A stretch of 11,695 nt of DNA from an uncultured Actinomycetes bacterium (GCA_913061025.1 CAJXUJ010000026.1:1-11695), one strand, 5' to 3'. Numbered from the stretch's first letter, positions 1 through 6,737 are shown. Translations and numbers: made by a program. Notes: generated by a model from the letters alone, not told the origin.

Positions 1-5
1 GCACC

Positions 6-1271
6 ATGACACTCATGCCCGCTAGTGAATTCGCCCAGACATCCATCGCCGCACCAGGCATCATCGGTGTTGATTGGGAAGAGCGGGTCGATTACGCCCG
101 CCTACGGGATTATCGACTTAGTCGGGCCCGCCAGGCGCTGGAAGCAAGCGACCTCGGTGCACTCCTCGTCTTCGAGTCTTCGAACATCCGCTACCTGACC
201 GCCACCCACATCGGCACCTGGGGCTACAACAAGACCGAGCGCTGGGCCCTGCTGACCCGCACCGGCGAGCCGTGGATCTGGGACTTCGGCTCTGCCGCCA
301 AAAACCACCGCATGTATTCGCCATGGCTCAAGCCCGAGCAGTCCAATGGTGGCAACAACGGTCTCCAAGGAGCGATCGCCCCAACGTCGGGGCTTCCTAA
401 GGGAACCGCCCAGCAGATCGCCTCGATCCTCAAGGAGGAAGGCGTTGCGGGAATGCCTCTCGGCGTGGACGTCATCGAGATGCCGATGCTTCGCGAACTG
501 GAGGCCGCCGGCATCGAGGTCAAGGATGGCCAACAGGTCATGCTCAACGCCCGTGAGATCAAGAACCAGGACGAGATCCTGCTCCTCAACCAGGCCGCTG
601 CGATGGTCGACGGCGTTTACCAAGACATTTTCGAGGCACTAAAGCCCGGCGTTCGGGAAAACGACATCGTGGCGCTGGCGACGAGTCGACTGCTGGAGAT
701 GGGATCCGAGCAGGTCGAGGCCATCAACTCCATTGCCGGAGAGCGCTGCTCACCGCACCCCCACGTCTTCTCCGACCGCCTCATCCGCCCCGGCGACCAG
801 GCCTACTTCGACATCATCCACGCCTTCAACGGCTACCGGACCTGCTACTACCGAACCTTCGCCGTGGGCCGCGCGACCAATGCCCACCGCGACGCGTACA
901 AGAAGGCACGCGAACTCATCGACACCGCCATCAACCTGGTGAAGCCCGGCGTGACGACCGACCGCATTGCGGCCCTGTGGCCCAAGGCCGAGGAATTCGG
1001 CTTCTCCTCGGAGATGGAAGCCTTCGGGCTCCAGTTCGGTCATGGCCTAGGTCTCGGCTTGCACGAACGTCCGGTGATCAGCCGCCTGAACTCGCTAGAG
1101 AACCCCGTCGAGATCAAGCCGGGAATGGTGTTCGCCCTCGAGACCTACTGGCCAGCGAGCGACGGACACTCGGCCGCGCGCATTGAGGAAGAGCTCGTGG
1201 TCACCGAGGACGGTGCCGAACTCCTGACCCTCTTCCCCGCGGAAGAACTGGTCGTCACGAACCCGTACTAA
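6..1271 (+). CDS. M24-family (creatinase/aminopeptidase P fold) hydrolase-like protein, one metal-ligand Asp replaced by Cys
   Basis: The 421-residue protein has a creatinase-type N-terminal domain (about residues 25-185) and a pita-bread M24 C-terminal domain (about 190-415). Aligning the M24 signature gives ligands D269 (YFDII), H346 (FGHGLGLGLHE), E379 (FALET) and E394 (RIEEELVVTEDG). The second bridging Asp, expected 11 residues after D269 in GYxxDxxRT, is C280 (GYRTCYYRTF). Classical M24 peptidases need all five ligands, whereas creatinase works without metal. The protein may therefore be a non-peptidase C-N hydrolase or lyase, or bind metal differently; this is inference. The ATG at 6 is followed by a second in-frame ATG at 15, and too little upstream sequence is present to judge the ribosome site. 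The DMSP lyase DddP shares this fold but keeps the Asp, so I do not call DddP. The substrate is unknown. The 3' end overlaps the convergent regulator by 17 bases. Confidence 0.88.
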   Translation: MTLMPASEFAQTSIAAPGIIGVDWEERVDYARLRDYRLSRARQALEASDLGALLVFESSNIRYLTATHIGTWGYNKTERWALLTRTGEPWIWDFGSAAKNHRMYSPWLKPEQSNGGNNGLQGAIAPTSGLPKGTAQQIASILKEEGVAGMPLGVDVIEMPMLRELEAAGIEVKDGQQVMLNAREIKNQDEILLLNQAAAMVDGVYQDIFEALKPGVRENDIVALATSRLLEMGSEQVEAINSIAGERCSPHPHVFSDRLIRPGDQAYFDIIHAFNGYRTCYYRTFAVGRATNAHRDAYKKARELIDTAINLVKPGVTTDRIAALWPKAEEFGFSSEMEAFGLQFGHGLGLGLHERPVISRLNSLENPVEIKPGMVFALETYWPASDGHSAARIEEELVVTEDGAELLTLFPAEELVVTNPY

Positions 1272-1920
1272 AGATCTCCGGATGGCGCGCCAGTTCTTTG
1301 CGCGTCCGGCGGATGTGACCGAGTAGGTACAACTCGGCGTCGTCGGCGTCCTGACGTTCGATGGCCTCCATGAGTAATCGATGTTCGGCGTTGACGATCC
1401 ACGCTCGGCCCGGCCCCGAAACGCTCATGAACGCCCTGCGGTAATGCTGCGTCGCATTCCACAGTCGGGTCACCGAGGACATCAGATGTTCGTCGGTGCA
1501 TCCGGTGTAGGTGGCCATGTGGAACTCGCGGTCAAGAACAAGGAATTCCGCAACGTCGACGCCCTGCTCGATACGTTGCTGAATAGCCTCGATCTCGGCG
1601 ATCTCTGCAGAGCCGAGCTTGCCCATACTCTCGACGAGGGCGAGGGGCTCCAGCCGCTCGCGCATGCGATAGAGGGTCTCGACCTCACCCGGATCGAGGA
1701 CCGGAACTCGGGCGCCCTTATTCGGCTCGGTCTCGACCAGCCCTTCGGCCGCGAGCATCCGGAGGGCTTCACGGACCGGTAGGCGGCTCCCGCCGAGTCT
1801 TTCCGCGATGTCTTCCTGACGAAGGCGCTGACCCGGCGGGATAGTCCCGTCCAGGATGTCCGCGCGTAGGGCCGCCGCGATGCGAGAACTAGCAGCGTTG
1901 TTCGAGGGTGTTTCCGTCAT
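1255..1920 (-). CDS. GntR/FadR-family transcriptional regulator with FCD ligand domain
   Basis: The 221-residue protein has an N-terminal winged helix (about residues 10-75) with the GntR pattern DGTIPPGQRLRQEDIAERLG followed by SRLPVREALRMLAAEGLV. A C-terminal all-helical FCD domain follows (about 80-210). The four metal/carboxylate ligands of FCD domains appear present as D130, H134, H180 and H202, so an effector that is a small carboxylate or acyl metabolite is likely. FadR-type members usually repress neighbouring catabolic genes until the pathway substrate or an intermediate binds. Its ATG lies only 3 bases after the VOC stop with no clear Shine-Dalgarno, so it is probably translationally coupled to the VOC gene and transcribed from the 2428-2537 control region. 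That would let it regulate its own operon as well as the divergent dehydrogenase genes. The last 17 bases overlap the end of the M24 gene on the other strand. Confidence 0.93.
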   Translation of the reverse strand: MTETPSNNAASSRIAAALRADILDGTIPPGQRLRQEDIAERLGGSRLPVREALRMLAAEGLVETEPNKGARVPVLDPGEVETLYRMRERLEPLALVESMGKLGSAEIAEIEAIQQRIEQGVDVAEFLVLDREFHMATYTGCTDEHLMSSVTRLWNATQHYRRAFMSVSGPGRAWIVNAEHRLLMEAIERQDADDAELYLLGHIRRTRKELARHPEIFSTGS

Positions 1921-1923
1921 GAA

Positions 1924-2427
1924 CTAGGCGAACCGTTCCGGGTGATGGTCGAAGGCCTTTCCATTCGGGTAGGAGACCAGCTCGAACTGCAGTCCCCACG
2001 GGGCAAGGAAGTACACCCAGCGTTGCCCCTCGCTCGCGTTCTTGCTGACGGTGGGATCCCCCAGCACCCGAACTCCCTTGTTCTTCAGGTACTCGACGGC
2101 CTCATCGAGATCGTCAACGTAGATGGCCACGTGGTGCCCGCCGATATCGGAGTTCTTCGGAACCTCGGTTCGCTGATCGGGGGCCTGGTATTCGAACACC
2201 TCGAAAACCGCCTGCCCGCCGAGGCGGAAGAAGTGGAGCTCACGCATGAGCGTTCGGGGATGCACGTTCAGATGCTCGAGCATCCAGTCGGAGTCGTCGT
2301 GCACGTACGGACCCAGCTTGTACATGTACTCGCAACCGATCACATCCACCAGGAACTCGTGGGCTTCATCAAGGTTGGGAACGGTGAGACCGATGTGGTC
2401 AAGGCGGCGCACGCCGGGCAGTGCCAT
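1924..2427 (-). CDS. VOC-superfamily protein (glyoxalase/extradiol dioxygenase/methylmalonyl-CoA epimerase fold)
   Basis: The 167-residue protein contains two beta-alpha-beta-beta-beta vicinal-oxygen-chelate modules. The first begins RRLDHIGLTVPNLDEA and the second GGHHVAIYVDDLDEAVEYL, ending in APWGLQFELVSYP. Likely divalent-metal ligands are H11, E76 (or E79), H99 and E149, so it can plausibly bind metal and act as an isomerase, lyase or dioxygenase. The single-copy VOC length does not separate these activities. It is first in a leftward operon with the GntR gene, 3 bases upstream of it, and divergent from the E1 gene, which ties it to the same regulon. The start is well set: AAAGGA (reverse strand, 2435-2440) lies 7 bases from the ATG. 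The specific reaction is unknown. Confidence 0.88.
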   Translation of the reverse strand: MALPGVRRLDHIGLTVPNLDEAHEFLVDVIGCEYMYKLGPYVHDDSDWMLEHLNVHPRTLMRELHFFRLGGQAVFEVFEYQAPDQRTEVPKNSDIGGHHVAIYVDDLDEAVEYLKNKGVRVLGDPTVSKNASEGQRWVYFLAPWGLQFELVSYPNGKAFDHHPERFA

Positions 2428-2434
2428 GGGTGGG

Positions 2435-2440
2435 TCCTTT
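2435..2440 (-). promoter_or_regulatory. Ribosome binding site of the VOC gene
   Basis: On the minus strand this reads AAAGGA, 7 bases before the ATG at 2427. It fixes the VOC start. Confidence 0.65.
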
Positions 2441-2457
2441 CGTCGTTGGGCCCATTA

Positions 2458-2465
2458 TGGATCCA
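2458..2465. promoter_or_regulatory. Candidate operator copy 1 (TGGATCCA palindrome)
   Basis: This perfect 8-base palindrome lies in the longer direct repeat ATGGATCCAA (2457-2466), which recurs at 2509-2518. It overlaps the end of the putative leftward -10 box. Short palindromes with T-x-G...C-x-A ends are typical of FadR-type GntR operators. Assignment to the adjacent regulator is inference. Confidence 0.45.
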
Positions 2466-2509
2466 AAATGACCAATGTAGGGGACAAAAATGGGAATTAG
2501 GGTTGTCAA

Positions 2510-2517
2510 TGGATCCA
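2510..2517. promoter_or_regulatory. Candidate operator copy 2 (TGGATCCA palindrome)
   Basis: This second TGGATCCA lies within the repeat ATGGATCCAA (2509-2518), 52 bases from copy 1. That is close to five helical turns, so both would face the same side of the DNA. It sits at the predicted rightward transcription start and immediately beside a minus-strand TTGACA hexamer. Confidence 0.45.
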
Positions 2518-2537
2518 ATCCATGCCACGCTCCCCCC

Positions 2538-4739
2538 ATGAGCAACCGCGAAAACCTGACCCCGGACGCCCCCTGGATCCAGATTTCCACGACCGAGGCC
2601 GACTGGGATGCCGCCGAGCCTTCGTTGCTGACCTCGATGCTCAGCCAGCTCGTGCTGATTCGGACCTTCGAGGAAGCCGCACTCGAACTCGCGGCCGAGG
2701 GCAATATCCACGGTCCCGCGCACTCCAGCATCGGCCAGGAGGGTGGCGCCGTCGGTTCGGTGCTGCCGCTTACGAGCGCCGACACCGTCAACGGGTCACA
2801 CCGCGGCCACCACCAGTTCGTCGCGAAGGTGCTCGCTCACGTAGCCCCCGAGGGCATCGACCCCCGCGCAGACTTCCCGGCCGCCGTCGGCGATGTCCTG
2901 CTCACCACGATGGCCGAGATCTGCGGACTCGACCGCGGCTTCAGCCATGGTCGTGGCGGCTCGATGCATCTGCAGTGGGAGGAAGCCGGCGCCATCGGGA
3001 CCAACGCGATCGTCGGTGGCGGAGTTCCGCTGGCCGCGGGTTCGGCCTGGTCGCACAAGCACGCGGGTACGGACAACGTCGCCGTTACCTACTTCGGTGA
3101 CGGTGCCGCGAATATCGGGTCGACTCTCGAAACCTTCAACCTGGCCGCAGCCTGGGACCTACCACTGTGCTTCTTCGTCGAGAACAACCTTTACGCCGTC
3201 TCTACCCACGTGTCCGAGGTCACCGGTGAGCCTCGGCTCTCGGCCCGTGGTCCTGGCTTCGGGATGGCCAGTTGGAAGGTCGACGGCATGGATCCGTTGG
3301 CTGTCTACCTGACGATGCAAGACGCACTCGCCCACATGCGCAGCGGGAAGGGCCCGGCCCTCATCGAGGCGGACGTCTACCGCTTCTTCCATCAGAACGG
3401 TCCCTTCCCTGGAAGCGCCTTCCGCTACCGCACCAAGGAGGAGGAAGCCCACTGGCGTAGTCGCGATCCGATCGACCAGGTTTCCTCGCACCTGGTTCGC
3501 CGCGGAATCCTCACCGAAGAACAGGTGGCCGACACAACCAAGCGCGCAAAGGCCTTGATGGCCGAGATCCTCGGCGAGTTAACCGAGCCGGTTCCCGGAG
3601 GCAAGCCCGACGAGCGTCGGATCAAGCAGAGCGAATGGCCCGACCCGGCATTCGTCGACGTCGGCGTCCGCGGAGACCTCAGCGAGCTCGAGGGCCTTCG
3701 CTTCGAGGACGAGGATTCGAGCACCGCGGAACTCGCGGAGGTCAAGTTCATCGATGCCGTCGCCGGCGTAATGAACCGACGAATGGAGACCGACGATCGC
3801 ATCGTCGTTCTCGGCGAGGACATCCACCGGCTCAATGGCGGAACCAACGGAGCCACCCGCGGGCTGAAGGATCGATTCCCCGACCGCATTCTCGGCACCC
3901 CCATCAGCGAAAACGCCTTCACCGGCCTCGGCGGCGGGATGGCCCTCGACGGCCGCTACCGACCCGTCATCGAGTTCATGTACGCGGACTTCATGTGGGT
4001 TGCGGCCGATCAGCTGTTCAACCAGATCGGCAAGGCACGGCACATGTTCGGAGGCGACGGAACCGTTCCCGTCGTCCTGCGGAGCAAGGTCGCGCAGGGC
4101 ACCGGTTACGGGTCCCAGCACTCGATGGATCCGGCGGGAGTGCTGTCGACCAACCCAGGATGGCGCATCGTGGCTCCGTCAACTCCGTTCGACTACGTGG
4201 GACTGATGAACACTGCGCTTGCTTGTGATGATCCTGTAGTAGTCCTCGAACACGTGGACCTCTACACCAGCACCGGCATCGGTCCTGTCGAGGACTACGA
4301 CTACTACCTCCCGGTTGGGAAGGCGGCCATTCGCCGAAGCGGCAACGACGTCACGATCATCAGCTACCTGGCGATGACCCAGTACGTGCTCAAGGCCGTT
4401 GAGGAAGTCGGGAACATCGACGCCGAGGTCATCGACCTGCGGTGGCTCGATCGCGCCAGCATCGACTGGGACACCATCGGCGAAAGTATTCGCAAGACCA
4501 ACAACGTCCTCATCGCCGAGCAGGGTGCTCGCGGAACGTCCTACGGCGGTTGGCTGGCCGATGAGATCCAGCGTCGGTTCTTCGACTGGCTCGACCAACC
4601 CGTCCAACGGGTCACCGGCGGCGAAGCCTCGCCGAGCATCAGCAAGGTGCTCGAGCGGGCCGCGATTGCACAAGACCCCGAGGTCGTCGAGGCCCTGCGC
4701 GCGATGGACCTGAATGGAACGGAGGCCGACAATGGCTGA
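2538..4739 (+). CDS. 2-oxo acid/acetoin-type dehydrogenase E1 component, fused alpha and beta subunits
   Basis: This 733-residue single polypeptide carries both halves of a thiamine-diphosphate E1. The alpha half (about residues 30-370) shows the ThDP/Mg motif GDGAANIG (from G187) with NN at 216-217. It also has the acetoin/branched-chain-like HGRGGSMHL loop and an HRGHHQFVAK substrate segment. The beta half (from about residue 400) shows VVLGEDI, the ThDP-activating Glu in ISENAFTG (E458) and GSQHSMDP (H528). E1 decarboxylates a 2-oxo acid, or cleaves an acetoin-like diketone precursor, and passes the acyl group to E2-lipoyl. Usually alpha and beta are separate genes, though fused forms are known. 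The start is uncertain. The ATG at 2538 places the AT-rich region upstream but lacks a Shine-Dalgarno. The in-frame ATG at 2490 has AGGGGA 5 bases upstream and would add 16 residues. The E2 gene follows with an 8-base overlap. Substrate specificity is not readable here. Confidence 0.92.
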   Translation: MSNRENLTPDAPWIQISTTEADWDAAEPSLLTSMLSQLVLIRTFEEAALELAAEGNIHGPAHSSIGQEGGAVGSVLPLTSADTVNGSHRGHHQFVAKVLAHVAPEGIDPRADFPAAVGDVLLTTMAEICGLDRGFSHGRGGSMHLQWEEAGAIGTNAIVGGGVPLAAGSAWSHKHAGTDNVAVTYFGDGAANIGSTLETFNLAAAWDLPLCFFVENNLYAVSTHVSEVTGEPRLSARGPGFGMASWKVDGMDPLAVYLTMQDALAHMRSGKGPALIEADVYRFFHQNGPFPGSAFRYRTKEEEAHWRSRDPIDQVSSHLVRRGILTEEQVADTTKRAKALMAEILGELTEPVPGGKPDERRIKQSEWPDPAFVDVGVRGDLSELEGLRFEDEDSSTAELAEVKFIDAVAGVMNRRMETDDRIVVLGEDIHRLNGGTNGATRGLKDRFPDRILGTPISENAFTGLGGGMALDGRYRPVIEFMYADFMWVAADQLFNQIGKARHMFGGDGTVPVVLRSKVAQGTGYGSQHSMDPAGVLSTNPGWRIVAPSTPFDYVGLMNTALACDDPVVVLEHVDLYTSTGIGPVEDYDYYLPVGKAAIRRSGNDVTIISYLAMTQYVLKAVEEVGNIDAEVIDLRWLDRASIDWDTIGESIRKTNNVLIAEQGARGTSYGGWLADEIQRRFFDWLDQPVQRVTGGEASPSISKVLERAAIAQDPEVVEALRAMDLNGTEADNG
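2574..2581. promoter_or_regulatory. Possible operator copy 3 inside the E1 coding region (TGGATCCA)
   Basis: The third TGGATCCA, within the 10-base palindrome CTGGATCCAG (2573-2582), lies 64 bases from copy 2, about six helical turns. It encodes Trp-Ile-Gln with ordinary codons, so coincidence is more likely here than for the two intergenic copies. Confidence 0.25.
4721..4725 (+). promoter_or_regulatory. Ribosome binding site of the E2 gene
   Basis: GGAGG lies 6 bases before the ATG at 4732, inside the 3' end of E1. It selects ATG 4732 over the in-frame ATG at 4714, which has no comparable site. Confidence 0.75.
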
Positions 4740-6024
4740 GTTGCTACGGATGCCGGAAGTGGCGGCAGGTGCGACGAGTGCGGTCCTGTCCCAGTGGCCA
4801 ATTGAGGTCGGCTCGTCGTTCTCGTCCGGCGATGTCATCGCCATCATCGAAACCGACAAGGCCGTCGTTGATGTCGAGGCGGAAGCCGACGGCACACTCG
4901 TCCACATCGTGGCTACGGACGGTGAAGAGGTCGCGATCGGTGATCCCATCGCCCTCATCGCCGGACCCGGCGAAACCGTCGAGGACGTTGACGCAACCCT
5001 GGCCAGCCTCGGAGTCAGCGAGAGTTCACCTGCTACTCCCGCCTCCTCCCCCGCGTCAACCGACACTGCGGCGGCGCCACAGGCTGCCTCCTCCCCCGCT
5101 GCCGCTTCGGCTCCAACCCCCACGACGGTGGATGAAACTACGGCTTCTCACGGCCGGCTCTTCGCCAGCCCGATCGCGCGTCGTTTAGCCAAGGAAGCTG
5201 GACTAGCGCTCGCGGGTATCACCGGAACGGGCCCGGGCGGACGTATCCGTCGCAGAGACGTCGAGGCGGCCATCGCTTCGGGCACCGCCGCACCAGCTCA
5301 GTCGGCTTCGGCACCAGGAGCCCCCACAGCGCCGGGTGTGGCAGCCGAGTTCACCGAAACTCCCCACTCTCGCCTGCGCAAGGCGATCGCAACGAGGCTC
5401 GTCGAGAGCAAAACCACGGCCCCGCACTTCTACCTCCGCGGATCGGCTCGCGTGGATCGACTCATGGCCCTGCGTGCCGAGATCAACGAGGGCGAAGAGT
5501 TGCGCGTCTCGGTCAACGATCTCGTCCTCAAGGCGGTCGCGGTTGCCCACACCCGGGTGCCGGCGATGAACGTGATCTGGACAGCCGATGCCCTGCGTCA
5601 GTTCTCCGGCGTGGACATCGCCGTCGCGATTGCTACCGACACCGGACTGGTCACACCCGTGTTGCGCGGAGTCCAAAACCTGTCGATTCGTCAGATCGCC
5701 GAGGCCACCAAGGACTTCGCAGCACGGGCGCGGTCAGGTGGTCTGAAGCAAAACGAGCTCGAGGGTGGCTCGACATCGGTCACCAATCTCGGCATGTTCG
5801 GCACCGAGGACTTCGACGCCATCATCAACCCACCGCACTCGTCGATCCTCGCCGTCGGGGCAGCCAAGAAGCAGCCCGTGGTGGCTGGCGACCAGATCGA
5901 GGTGGGGTCGGTCATGAAGGTGTCCCTGTCCGTTGACCACCGACCGATCGATGGCGCAACGGCCGCCGAATGGATGCGCGAGTTCACCGCGCTGCTCGAG
6001 CAGCCAGCCAAGATCCTGGCCTAG
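4732..6024 (+). CDS. Dihydrolipoamide acyltransferase (E2) of a 2-oxo acid/acetoin-type dehydrogenase complex
   Basis: The 430-residue protein has the classic E2 layout. One N-terminal lipoyl domain (about 1-78) carries the lipoylated lysine K43 in ETDKAVVDVEA. An Ala/Pro/Ser/Thr-rich flexible linker spans about 92-140. The peripheral-subunit-binding domain spans about 142-184 (FASPIARRLAKEAG, then GTGPGGRIRRRDVEAA). After a second short linker, the CAT-fold catalytic domain runs from about 210 to the end. The acyltransferase motif is intact as DHRPIDG, with catalytic H403 and D407. It accepts the acyl group from E1, transfers it to CoA and forms the complex core. ATGGCTGA is shared by the E1 stop and the E2 start, indicating coupled translation and matched subunit supply. 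No E3 (lipoamide dehydrogenase) gene lies in the window. The CTAG at the stop is shared with the convergent neighbour. Confidence 0.95.
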   Translation: MAELLRMPEVAAGATSAVLSQWPIEVGSSFSSGDVIAIIETDKAVVDVEAEADGTLVHIVATDGEEVAIGDPIALIAGPGETVEDVDATLASLGVSESSPATPASSPASTDTAAAPQAASSPAAASAPTPTTVDETTASHGRLFASPIARRLAKEAGLALAGITGTGPGGRIRRRDVEAAIASGTAAPAQSASAPGAPTAPGVAAEFTETPHSRLRKAIATRLVESKTTAPHFYLRGSARVDRLMALRAEINEGEELRVSVNDLVLKAVAVAHTRVPAMNVIWTADALRQFSGVDIAVAIATDTGLVTPVLRGVQNLSIRQIAEATKDFAARARSGGLKQNELEGGSTSVTNLGMFGTEDFDAIINPPHSSILAVGAAKKQPVVAGDQIEVGSVMKVSLSVDHRPIDGATAAEWMREFTALLEQPAKILA

Positions 6025-6650
6025 GAACGAGCCCAGTACTCCTCGCTGGACTTCGTCTCCGCGAGGGCGTCTGCGCTTTCGAACCCGGGGGCCATCGACG
6101 CGGCAGTGCCCGCCAGGTACTGGTGGTGGTCGATCCCCAGCAGCCGGATCCAACTCTGCTGTCCGAAGGTGAGTCCGATCGCGCAGCCGAGTTCCACGAG
6201 CTGTTCCTCGGAGAAGAATCTATGGAGTTCTTCCCACATAAATTCCTCGTCGACGCTGGCCGGACCCCAGGCGATGGCTTGCGCGTATCGAAGGGCCGCC
6301 TTCTGCTCAGGGGTGTAAACGTCTGATGTCTCGAAGTTGAGCAGATCGTCGTACTGCATCTCTTGCAGTCCCGCGGCAGTCGCCTTCTCGCTGCGCTGGT
6401 TACCGCAAAATTCACAGGTGACAGTCCGTGAGATGTACACGCGGCACAGTTCCTTCACAGAATGGTCGACGACCCCCGAATGGAACAACTTCTTCCACGA
6501 ATCGGCGAAGAACCAGAAGGAATCGTTCGAATGCGCTCGTACCGCCGATGATTCGGGGCGGGGCGTCCCGTGTTCGGCGCACCTGATCAACTCGGCCTGC
6601 ATGTCGGCATCGACCTGTTCGAAGGGGACGTACGAAATCCGCTGTGGCAT
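6021..6650 (-). CDS. Carboxymuconolactone decarboxylase/AhpD-fold family protein
   Basis: This 209-residue, mainly helical protein resembles the actinobacterial branch of the CMD/AhpD superfamily. Its core is HSVKELCRVYISRTVTCEFC (about residues 63-82), followed by GNQRSEKATAAGLQ and the later TPEQKAALRYAQAIAWGP. The pair C79/C82 matches the AhpD-type CxxC. The His that normally follows is replaced by polar residues (GNQR), so classical AhpD peroxidase chemistry is doubtful. Members act as alkylhydroperoxidase-like thiol enzymes or lactone decarboxylases, and many are uncharacterised. The ATG at 6650 is chosen because a strong AGGAGGG (minus strand, 6656-6662) lies 5 bases upstream; longer forms lack this. 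It is monocistronic, divergent from the Mo hydroxylase genes and convergent with E2, with which it shares the tetranucleotide CTAG as stop. Confidence 0.85.
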   Translation of the reverse strand: MPQRISYVPFEQVDADMQAELIRCAEHGTPRPESSAVRAHSNDSFWFFADSWKKLFHSGVVDHSVKELCRVYISRTVTCEFCGNQRSEKATAAGLQEMQYDDLLNFETSDVYTPEQKAALRYAQAIAWGPASVDEEFMWEELHRFFSEEQLVELGCAIGLTFGQQSWIRLLGIDHHQYLAGTAASMAPGFESADALAETKSSEEYWARS

Positions 6651-6655
6651 GAAGA

Positions 6656-6662
6656 CCCTCCT
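6656..6662 (-). promoter_or_regulatory. Ribosome binding site of the CMD-family gene
   Basis: On the minus strand this reads AGGAGGG, 5 bases before the ATG at 6650. It decides this start over upstream in-frame candidates. Confidence 0.8.
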
Positions 6663-6711
6663 AGTTCGGCCCCGTAATAGACCAATCATGGCCCACGGCA
6701 GTAGTCTTGTG

Positions 6712-6721
6712 CAATCGATTG
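6712..6721. promoter_or_regulatory. Palindrome CAATCGATTG, candidate operator
   Basis: This perfect 10-base palindrome lies in the divergent region, 21 bases before the Mo small-subunit start and at its predicted transcription start. No regulator gene is adjacent. It could be a protein-binding site or chance. Confidence 0.35.
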
Positions 6722-6731
6722 TTGTACGTTC

Positions 6732-6737
6732 AGGGAG
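6732..6737 (+). promoter_or_regulatory. Ribosome binding site of the 2Fe-2S subunit gene
   Basis: AGGGAG lies 5 bases before the GTG at 6743. It supports GTG over the upstream in-frame TTG at 6707. Confidence 0.6.

Larger units (their letters stand above)
2428..2537. promoter_or_regulatory. Divergent control region between the VOC-GntR operon and the E1-E2 operon
   Basis: This stretch is visibly richer in A/T than the flanking genes and separates two divergent operons. Leftward, CATAAT (minus strand, 2454-2459) resembles a -10 box and would start transcription near 2447, leaving about 20 bases before the VOC ATG. I see no convincing -35 at normal spacing. A perfect TTGACA on the minus strand (2504-2509) lies too far from it. 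Rightward, TAGGGT (2498-2503) fits the actinobacterial TAnnnT -10 pattern and would start transcription near 2510. One TGGATCCA palindrome lies beside the leftward -10 and another at the predicted rightward start, consistent with repression of both sides by the GntR protein. Promoter placement is tentative. Confidence 0.5.

Noticed and set aside
6..1271. Assignment of the M24-fold protein as DMSP lyase DddP
   Set aside because: DddP shares the fold, but by recall it retains the Asp that is Cys280 here, and no other DMSP-related gene is nearby.
2476..2486. TGT-AGGGG-ACA as a FadR-type operator (TNGTNNNACNA)
   Set aside because: The arm spacing is wrong for the consensus and the outer T is missing. 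The repeated TGGATCCA is a better candidate.
2504..2509. Perfect minus-strand TTGACA as -35 of the leftward operon
   Set aside because: No acceptable -10 lies 16-19 bases downstream. The nearest TAnnnT-like hexamer is 24 bases away, so I kept it only as an observation.
4179..5123. Long open frame of 314 codons on the minus strand across the E1/E2 junction
   Set aside because: It is antisense to two genes with intact motifs. Its low-complexity Ser/Ala/Val composition is the usual shadow in GC-rich DNA, and it has no recognisable domain.
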